Below the pieces are notes generated by a model. The model saw only the letters and a list, made by a program, of their open reading frames with translations, ran no database searches and was not told the DNA's origin. The translations under genes and the position numbers were made by a program. Of a stretch of DNA of 64,000 bases, positions 46,801 through 54,852 are shown piece after piece (within the stretch, counting starts at the first letter, position 1; each line of letters starts with the position of its first letter). This stretch comes from Meconema thalassinum (taxonomy: Eukaryota > Arthropoda > Insecta > Orthoptera > Tettigoniidae), in the NCBI GenBank assembly GCA_946902985.2, contig OX336397.1:152947890-153011889 (forward strand). The letters are read 5' to 3'.

Positions 46801-47215
46801 TTGCGCAAGCTAAACTCTGCAATGGAACCAGACTGCAGGTTAAAGCACTGCATAAATTTGTGATTGAAGCCACCATATTTACAAGTGTTGGGCAAGGCGA
46901 AACTGTCTTCATACCCCGCATTACTCTAATCCCATCAGACTACCATTTTCAATTCAAACGTCTGCAGTTTCCTTTGAAAGTCTGCTACGCCATGACAATT
47001 AACAAGGCTCAGGGACAGAGTTTAAAAGTAGCTGGTGTGGATCTGAGAAGTGACTCTTTCGCACATGGTCAATTGTACGTGGCATGCTCCAGAGTCAGTT
47101 CTTCTGGTGGCTTAGTCATTCTGCAGCCTGAGAGAAAGACCAGAAATGTAGTTTACCGAGAAGTCCTTATGCATTAAAAAACACTCTCGATAGAGAAGCC
47201 GCGGGTAACAGCTAG
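43849..47215 (+). mobile_element. Helitron with decayed Rep/helicase gene
   Basis: The 5' end is TCTAGTCTACTATATATTTG after an A (a start at 43,854 is possible but lacks the A). The 3' end is a GC-rich palindrome (gccgcgg, 47,198-47,204), then gtaacagCTAG before a T, the classic Helitron terminus. The 5' leader contains 'gaacggattggaatgaaatttggtatg' (43,927-43,955), a phrase echoed in other families here. At 3.37 kb it is far shorter than an autonomous Helitron (5.5 kb or more), mainly through loss of the N-terminal two-thirds of Rep. Confidence 0.88.
44540..47177 (+). pseudogene. Helitron Rep/Pif1-type helicase, deleted and frameshifted
   Basis: RepHel proteins start rolling-circle transposition with an HUH nuclease and unwind DNA with an SF1 helicase. 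Here the reading passes from an 'EEYVHLKDAM' motif (44,640) straight to GCPLRR (44,715). The whole stretch that should carry the HxH (GLPHAH-type) metal site is deleted. The two-tyrosine motif YICKYVNKG survives (about 44,865-44,892). Frames then change through 44,759-45,109 and 45,259-45,840 (LGRVYTVHPGNAEYYYLRLL). Walker A GGTGKT lies at about 45,930, followed by an in-frame TAG at 45,986. Walker B 'VDECTM' (about 46,164) is readable only in a shifted frame. LAGDFRQ (about 46,270) and the C-terminal motifs INKAQGQ and LYVACSRVSS (to 47,177) remain. It is incapable of transposition. Confidence 0.9.
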
Positions 47216-48395
47216 TATTTTATATGTGTAAGACGTATGAAACGATTTGGATATTGCCAAGCCAAAATATAATGTATGGATACTTTGAGAAATAAAATAT
47301 CCAACATTCATTAAACAGTGGGCAACAAATTAGAATATGCAAATGTAATAAATTGTGACAATAACAAAGATGCAAAGTGAATACAAGAAGCGATTGAATT
47401 AACTATCTAAGATGCCGTTTGGAAGCAAAAGTTATAAAGATAAAACCGTATTAAGTAAAAATTCAGACTTTCACGACCGGCGTTGAAATAGGAAATAGGA
47501 CAAAATGTCCTTAGAATACGGCCTATAAGCCCGCGAAACAGAGATTCCTATAAAACCGTATATTTTGGGTTATCATGGTAATCGTTGTAGCGCTGTTACA
47601 TGATCAGTTGTCAATAAGGCAACACTGCAAAATGGCATCAAAGCTATCTTTATTCATGGAAAGTGCAATTTACCTGTTTGACACATCTTGCAGCTTGTTA
47701 ACAATATCGTAGAATTATTTGTAAATGTAATTGTTTAGTAAACTAACCAGTAATTTAACACAGAGATTGCATATAAACTTCAATATGCGGTATTACTCAC
47801 TTGACACACCTTAAAATAACGCGAGTCAATGTGCACATTTTTCTGACACAAGTCTCTGAATGTTCAATTCAGGATCTGTCAGGAAAATGAGGCCTGATCT
47901 TAGTGAATCACTTTCAGTGGAGTTTCTCACTTTTTACTTAATGACTTTCAAAGGCTGAAATAGCACTGCCACACACATGCAATGGAAGTTAGTTATTGTT
48001 GTTTTAAAGGGTGGAACTACGATTGTTACCAAAGGATACAGGATATTTATTTTACGAATGTGCTAGTTATCTTTTAAGAAATTTCAATACGAAAATTTGA
48101 AAAAATGGTCTGGTTAGCGCTTATCAGTTTCGATACTTCAAGTCTGCATAGTTCAATATTCCCATAAATGTGAGTTGAAAAATTTGAATTAACAAAACAA
48201 CAAATGAAGCTGCGCAACGAATAAGGGACTCCGTGCCATTTTTGCAGTTTTGTGTAAAGTACGTTTTTGTTGTTTGAAAGCGCGCTATTGCATGAATTTC
48301 GTCCAACTATTATATGAGTGGTCCCTACTATCATATAAACATTGTAGTTTACTTGTGTGGGGTTTCAGTGATCACTGAACATAGATATAAGCACA
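47216..48395. other. No gene recognised
   Basis: Contains a copy of the 'gttgttttaaagggtggaact' dispersed repeat at about 47,998-48,030. The phrase 'gcgcaacgaataagggactccg' at about 48,212 recurs inverted at about 52,003. Otherwise nothing assignable. Confidence 0.45.
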
Positions 48396-49490
48396 TTTTT
48401 AGCCTACTTTTCACATTTTGCAAAAATGAGGAAAAAGTAGACTTATGAAATCGATCCCGGAAAATGTGTGTCTGTCTGTCTGTCTGTCCTTCTGTCTGTC
48501 TGGCTGTGTGTGTGTGTCCCCCCCCCCCCCCTATCAACTCATAAACGGCTGCAGAAGTCGAAACCAAATTTAGTATGAGTAAAGATGTATACCGGAATAT
48601 CTCAAGCCCATATTTGAAAATGATGTCTGTGCTACCAACTGCTGAAAAAATGCACTAGAAATTTGAGCTCCATGTTGGATATCATGGAAGGTATACATGG
48701 GAGCTATTCCAAAATTGGCACACATGTAGATAATACTATTTCAGTTTAATTTCCAGGAGGCCATATATGACAGTGTTGCCATAATAATTTTAAGCCATCT
48801 GATAGGTCCGATTTTTAAATGCATATAACTTCTACACTATTAATTGGATTTCAACCAAATTTTGTATGTAATATGTGTACATAAACAGATATGACTATAA
48901 GTATTCTTAAGAGCAATCAGGGCTGCCAACTGTTAATAAATGCTGTCTATATTTGTTTACCGTAATATCAATATATCAGAAAGTATGCTCTATACTTTGC
49001 ACACGTCTAGCACCTGACACTATAGATTAATAAATCAGTGCTGCCGACATGATTCTATGTTTGCTGATCATTTTAAAATGCATGTAACTTCTATACTAAC
49101 AAATGCATTTCATCCAAAATTGGCAACAAGATATCATAATATTTCCGATTATTACTAACCAGCACACGTTTGACATTGTTGCCAACATGCTTTTACGCGT
49201 GCTGATAGATCCAATGTCTAACTGCATGGAACGTCCATTGGACTTCAACCAAATGTTGTATTCTGTACCTTAAAAGATGGAACTAAGACTATATTCAGTC
49301 ACCAGGGCTGCCAACTATAGTGCTCTATTAGGCTACATTATACCAGGAATATTTCGAACTAATTAGACATTTCGATATTACCAACTTAATTTCGTCATTA
49401 TTCTAGATAGGTTCATATACTGTAGAATAATCATTGGCATGAAAAGTGGGCTCTTTAGTTCGTCACGGAACTTCTTGTTGTCTATAAAAT
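48396..49490 (+). mobile_element. 1.1-kb non-autonomous TIR element, copy 2
   Basis: Reverse-orientation relative of 22,006-23,110. It starts ttttagcctacttttcacat and continues with the (tgtc)n/(tg)n and poly-C tract (48,470-48,531). It then matches through 'caggaggccatatatgacag' and 'gggctgccaactgttaataa' to 'cacggaacttcttgttgtct'. The terminal TIR at the far end (about 49,490) is missing, so this copy is end-truncated. It has no coding content. Confidence 0.75.
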
Positions 49491-49639
49491 GGGAAGAAGG
49501 GCCCCCGTAACAGGTTTTGTTGTCTCAGAGCCCACTCGCTAATAGCATGCATTTCTTGTGACTGGAGTCCTTATTCCACTGAACGGATGGTAATAGCTAT
49601 ATTAATACACACACTGATCTTTGTTGTTTGTTGTTGTAG

Positions 49640-50020
49640 TTGTTGATTGTTTTAAAGGCTTTGCGACATTGCGGTCATGTAGCCCCGTGTATTGGGGTAT
49701 GTGTCACTGTGATGTCTGTACTAGTGTGTGTATCTGCAACTGAGGTACGATCTGGGTAGGAAGCGGCCGAGGCCTTATGTTAGGTACCATTCTAGCATTT
49801 TCCTGGAGTAGGAGAGGGAAATCACGGAAAATCACGTCCAGGATGACTGAGATGGGAATTGAACCCGTCTCTTCTCAATTCTGCCTCAGGATATTGAGTG
49901 TACTCCGTTTCAGCCCTCACACCAGAATTAAATTTCTTGACAGAGCCGGAAATCGAACTCGGACCTCCACGGTGACAGCCAAGAATGCTAGCCACAATGG
50001 AACGAGGCGGACAAAACACT
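49640..50020 (-). mobile_element. tRNA-derived SINE, copy 1
   Basis: Read on the minus strand, the head (right end) has a tRNA-like A box ('ttgtggctagcattcttggc') and a B box inside 'ggtccgagttcgatttccgg'. A second B-box-like 'gacgggttcaattcccatc' lies further in. The 3' part is 'gggctacatgaccgcaatgt', ending in a (caa)n-like tail (49,620-49,650). The same architecture occurs at 50,036, 54,105, 57,700 and 60,590. Confidence 0.7.
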
Positions 50021-50035
50021 GCTTGGATGGTTCCT

Positions 50036-50405
50036 CAGTTTAGGAGCTGCGACAACGCGGTCATGTTTCCCCGCGTACTTTGGGTGTGTGTAGAATCTGT
50101 CTGATAACCGGCGTTAATTGTGATGGCTGTATTGGTACTGCAGACGATCAATTTCATGTAGTTCCTACTTTTGCCACCAAATGCTACCGCCAACGACACC
50201 TAGCCCCGAGCTTGGCAATTAGATGCCACTGCAACCGGCACCTGGCTACGAAGGTTGGAACTACAGAGCGTTTATCAAAACTAACCTACAAATTTGGAAG
50301 GCATACTGAGGGAATTTTATCGCTCTTAAAAATCCGACAACTTCGACCGGGTTCGAACCCGCAATCTTGGGCATAGAAGCTCAGCATGCTACCAAGGGGT
50401 GCGAA
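50036..50405 (-). mobile_element. tRNA-derived SINE, copy 2 (chimeric head)
   Basis: The tail matches copy 1 ('gcgacaacgcggtcatgtttccccgcgt', 50,047-50,075), but the head is a different tRNA-like unit: minus strand 'ttggtagcatgctgagcttc' with the B box 'gcgggttcgaacccgg' at about 50,348-50,363. This suggests recombination of SINE modules. Confidence 0.65.
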
Positions 50406-50789
50406 GGGGACGCTCAAGTTACTCTAGGTTATCAACTAAAATGTAGTTCTATTCCTTTTCCAGACCTATTTTAACAATCTTATAGTGTGACATGATTTAG
50501 GAATAGTGATGATTGACAAAGTTAATTTGGAAACAGTGAGTAATTTGTACATCAGATAACGAGCTAGGGGGGATTTAAACGGGTTATCACATTCAAATGA
50601 CGTCTTCCTTATAAGCGTGGCGATAACGAAACCGATGACAACACCGAATGATGTGAAAAAGATACATCTTGCAGAGGGTCTCATTTACACGTCCACATAC
50701 AGAACGTTACTGGGCTGCAAACACAGACTTGGATCTCTAAAAGAACATGTGTTTCGAATATTTTAAAACATTCTCTTGATTATTCTCCC
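50406..50789. other. No gene recognised
   Basis: AT-rich stretch between SINE-like sequences. The 72-codon minus-strand ORF at 50,466-50,684 has no recognisable domain. Confidence 0.4.
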
Positions 50790-50990
50790 ACAACATTGAG
50801 AGTGCGCTGAAAGGTGAGGAGGTGATGGATGTGTGTGCACTAGCACCTTTTAGCATCCCTTGGCTACCTGCGTCCATGCGCTCCAACTCTCATACCAGCA
50901 TTAAAGATCCTCCATCGTAGAGCTGAGGATCGAACCTGGAACCTTCGGTGCAGGTCTCAAAGAACTGAGGATATTACACAAAATGTATAT
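50790..50990 (-). mobile_element. SINE-like fragment with B box
   Basis: The minus strand reads 'ggttccaggttcgatcctcagctctac' (about 50,920-50,946), a clear B-box region, with the 'gagttggagcgcatggacgc' body beyond it. Confidence 0.5.
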
Positions 50991-51129
50991 AAATTAGGAC
51001 ATCATGGGACAAGGTTGTACTATGGTGTCTTCCCTCTGAAAATTTTAGTATTTCCGGGTTCATCCTTATGGCAAAGGGGACATCAATTATCGTAAAACCT
51101 ATCATAATAAGAGATTACGTGCCACTTAT

Positions 51130-51545
51130 TCTCTACAGTAGCTGGGAGTGGTTTAGGGGTAAGTGTAGTATTTGCCCTTTTTTAGAAGGCTTGGGTTAGA
51201 ACCCCGGTTTAGCCATGGAGAATTTAAATCCTGGTATAAGTGTTGGAACAACAAGGTACACTTAAAATTGTGAGCATTACCGAGGAGTAGTTTCCAGGTA
51301 CCTCCCTTGTCTATCCTCAAAATCGTCGTCCGTACTTTCCCATTTCTACTCCAAACAAATATCGGGATGATAGCCTACCTAACATGCCAGATTCACATTC
51401 CTACAAATTCTAGCCCCGCAAACACGTACACACCCTAGCTATCACCACTATAACGCAGGTTATAAGACAGCTCACACACTTAAGTACACGGGGATGATGA
51501 CATCGATGCCCCCTAGTCCCCAAATAAAACAACTTAATCTCTACA
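51130..51545 (+). mobile_element. tRNA-derived SINE, different family
   Basis: Plus-strand A box 'gtggtttaggggtaagtgta' (51,150) and B box 'gggttagaaccccggttt' (51,193). The body extends through 'aggtacctcccttgtctatc', ending at 'ccccctagtccccaaataaa' and an A/T tail. Confidence 0.62.
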
Positions 51546-52675
51546 TTATTAACAGGGATATATTCAAATGTCTCATTCCCAAAATTGAGACCTAATTATT
51601 CTGACATCCAGACACCCACGTGAAAGCACGGAGGTCCTTTTTCCACTCACCTATTTTGGTTGTATTTTTCATGGAATTTTACGACCATGACGATTTTCAT
51701 TTGCTTCCCCAGCATCTTTCAACATCCTTCTATTGCAATCCTTCCACTTTTGCATGTTCCGTTTACGTCTTCGGCCGATATTGTCACGTTTTCTAGCTGA
51801 CGGAGAGATTTCCAACTTCCTGACGTCCTCCGTCTTGGAATACCAGGGCCCTTCTTCCACGCACGTGCCATTTCAATTGCAAATACTGTATCTACCCATA
51901 GGTGGCACTTGTGTGCTCGTTTGGCACGTCATTTCATGCTACATGCGACCAGGTACCTTATTCCAGGATAATCTCAAAACAGACCGAGGTGGCGCGGAGT
52001 CCCTTATTCGTTGCGCGGGTTCAAATCTTCAGTTTCAAAGCTGTACACGGGTGATATGCTTGGATTCAAGCTGGACACTGATTCTACCCCTATCCGCCAC
52101 TCCCTCCTTCTCACCCTCAATATAGTTCTCACAAATTCCTTGTTAACAACCGGTGACTCGAACGTTCCACAGTAGGCTTTCCACGCGCAGACAATAACCA
52201 TATTTATCACTGTTCGCTGCTGACCATTAGCTGATGGTTCTTGACCAATAGCATGCTTCCTCTCCGTGGAGTCTGGAGTCCGGCTCGCTTGTCAAGTCTC
52301 CAGTGTTGCACAGTTGCATGCAGTGCTGTCAGGTCTCACAGCTTGTTCTCAATGGCTAAGGTGGAGAGTTGACAACGCTGTGCCTCGAGATGGGAAAGTC
52401 CTGACTCCAAGCAGACATCTAATATAAACATGGCCGCCCAGCTAGGTTTCGAAAGCGAGCAGTTCGTTAATGAGGAAAATTAGAGGACTATATATCGCCA
52501 CCTTATTATAAAAATAAACCAGTTTAGACTTGGATCGTATTGTTTGTGCATGTGGCAGTTAATGCTTTGATTTTATTCACTACGAGTGCTGACAATAGAG
52601 TAATTTCATAAGTCCAATGTTTTCTATATAGGTCTGGGTCCCGTCCATCTTGAATTGTCGAGAGACTGCTGTATG
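51546..52675. other. No gene recognised
   Basis: The 63-codon minus ORF at 51,669-51,860 is rich in Arg/Lys but matches nothing specific. 51,995-52,130 shares a phrase with 48,212 in inverse orientation. Several 'cgcgcagac/gcatgc' CpG-rich spots occur, but no promoter can be argued. Confidence 0.4.
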
Positions 52676-52677
52676 TA

Positions 52678-53208
52678 CACACATCAAAAATAGTTTTGCA
52701 TATTGCTGGCCAAGAGTCGTAGTGGTCTCAAATCCATTAGTCGTTCTTGCGAACGTGTATATCGGCTGTGTACACTCACTCGTGTCTGAGAATAAATCTG
52801 AGCGAGTGTGGAGACGACCCGGTGGACGTACGCACAACCAATATATCCGTGACCGGTACCAACAGTGAGGAGGTGGTGCAATATATTGGGGTGGCATCAT
52901 GTATGGTCGCCGAACCCCTCTTGTGCACATCCCTGGGCGTATGAAAGGCATACGTTACAGGGATACCATCCTGGTACTTGTAGTGAAAGGCTATGCTGAC
53001 AATCTCGGCCCAAATTTCACTTTCGTGATCGATAACGCACGCCCGCACATTGGCAATGCCTTTATTCAGGAGAATGGTATTCAGAGAATGGAAAGGCCTG
53101 CCTATGCTCCTGATCTCAATTGTGTGGAGCAGGTGTGGACACTGCTTAATAAATAATTCCGTCCCCACTGTTCTCCATGGCAATATGCAAAACCTTTTTT
53201 GATGTGTG
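52678..53208 (+). mobile_element. Tc1-like deletion derivative, copy 2
   Basis: 531 bp bounded by TA on both sides (52,676-52,677 and 53,209-53,210), the target duplication of this superfamily. The ends are inverted: 'cacacatcaaaaatagtttt' and 'aacctttttt gatgtgtg', each followed by gcatattg/caatatgc. The interior keeps the transposase's second half. 52,747-52,868 (plus) reads SERVWRRPGG. 52,899-53,156 reads LVHIPGRMKGIRYRD, FVIDNARPHIGNAF (second catalytic Asp) and PAYAPDLNCVEQVW (catalytic Glu). The N-terminal DNA-binding half and the first Asp are deleted. Confidence 0.88.
52899..53156 (+). pseudogene. Tc1-family transposase, C-terminal fragment
   Basis: 85 codons ending at TAA, starting inside the catalytic domain (MYGRRTPLVHIPG, where intact relatives have a WGGI region just upstream). 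It retains DNARPH and the D34E-type spacing up to NCVEQVW. Upstream, one frame over, 52,650-52,868 contains the preceding SERVWRRPGGRTHN, separated by a stop at about 52,866. An intact Tc1 transposase is about 340 residues, so at least half is missing. The protein would not be active. Confidence 0.85.
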
Positions 53209-54104
53209 TATTTTAATCACATATAATAATTTTCAGGTTATTTTACACATGACCCAGTAATTGGGATTACATTGTGAATGTTGTAATATCAATTGTCAAT
53301 AAGCAAACAATGAAAAATTGCTTCAAAGCTCTCTAAACTCTATTAAAACAACACATCAGGGCTCATAATTGATCACAACATTGTTTCAGTTCATGAAACT
53401 CTCCGCTCTGCCTCGTAAGGGCGACTATGGCCATTTCCTATTAATTTTAATTTTGTATTTAAGTGTGAAATCAATTCAATAAAGGCTGGCTAGTGGTGAG
53501 TGACAAGTGGCAGCAGCTGTTGGTACTGTTGTATTGTACAGTTGGTATCACCTTACATTAAGTGGGGGACTACACCTTTAACCATGAACAATCTGGAATA
53601 TTACGGTACACATTTTTGCTCTCAGGAACTGAATATGTATTTCCAAGGGAATATATGCCTGGCATCTGGGACACCATAAGGATACAGAATAATATACATT
53701 TTTGGCTCTAGTCATACATTATGTTACACCATATAAATCCATATAAATGATGTTGTTTTTATTGTTTTAGATTTATGGCATGTAAAAGAACCTACCATTG
53801 CAATTGGAAGTGTGTAGCAAAATTAGTAGGTTATATTTAGCCGGTTAGAAAACGCTCTATTAACTTCCTAAGTTCGCCGCCAGGTGTCAGTGTCAGTGGC
53901 GTCTGATAACTAAAGTTGGAACTACTTGTAATTGAACATTCATTCTTCTTGATCCATTTCGTCTCTCATTAACTCCTCTCGTGAGATTTGCATCAGGAAG
54001 GGCATCCGTTCGTAGAAACTATCAGCCACGTGGAATTTCATCGCATCACATCCCCAACCCTGTTGGAAAACGGGATTAATAAGGGGTAGACATAGATATA
54101 AATG
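53209..54104. other. No gene; one dispersed-repeat fragment
   Basis: 53,945-54,070 (reverse) matches 58,340-58,440: 'ggatgcccttcctgatgcaa' and 'gaggagttaat.agaga.gaaatg' in common. The remainder is unassigned, including a possible fragment with 'gcctcgtaagggcgac' at 53,415. Confidence 0.5.
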
Positions 54105-54475
54105 TTGTTGTTGTTGGTTATATTAGGGATAGCGACATCGCAGTCATACAAGCCTGTGTGTGATTGTGTTTGTGTGGAATTTGTGTGATAACCCGTTTTA
54201 TTGTGATGGCTGTAGTGGTGTTTGTATTTGTAAATTGGGGATAGAATTGGGAAGGAGGCGGCTGTGGACTTAAGTTAAGAACCAACCCATCATATGCCAG
54301 CAGTAGAAGTGGGGAAACCACTTCCAGGATGGCTGAGCTAGGAATCGAACCCTCCTCTTCTCAGTTTTGCTTCACAAGGCTGAGTATACCCCGTTCCAAC
54401 CTTCAGAGCAGAACCGAGAATTGAACCCGGGCCTCTGCAGTGACAGCTAAGAATACTAGTCACTATGCCTCGAGG
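54105..54475 (-). mobile_element. tRNA-derived SINE, copy 3
   Basis: Minus-strand head: 'gaggcatagtgactagtatt' (A box), 'ggcccgggttcaattctcgg' (B box, about 54,418-54,437), then a second B-box-like 'gagggttcgattcctagctc' and the shared tail 'gactgcgatgtcgctatccc'. Confidence 0.72.
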
Positions 54476-54852
54476 CTCAATACAATGTCTATTAATGCTT
54501 CGTCGTGGTGGAAGCCATTTTTCAGTGTTGCCTTAATAAACAAAATTTAAATGCTTTTCAATTGGCGAACATGATTGTACCGAATTGTTTTGGGTGTTAT
54601 TTCCTAAACCTGTAAATATTGTGTGTTGTATTTCATAATTGTGCAGTAGAACTTGCTCAAAGCGGAAACTTGTCCAATGTGAATGTTATTTACGTTGTAT
54701 AAAGCGGAATTTATTGAACGCAGAAACGGAAAAAAATTATGAATATAATTGTTCAAACCTTATTGTTTAAATTAAATGAAATACCAATGGGGACTTAATC
54801 ATTTTATTACGCCTTATGTCAATAAATTGAATTAATATACTGAACATTAATT

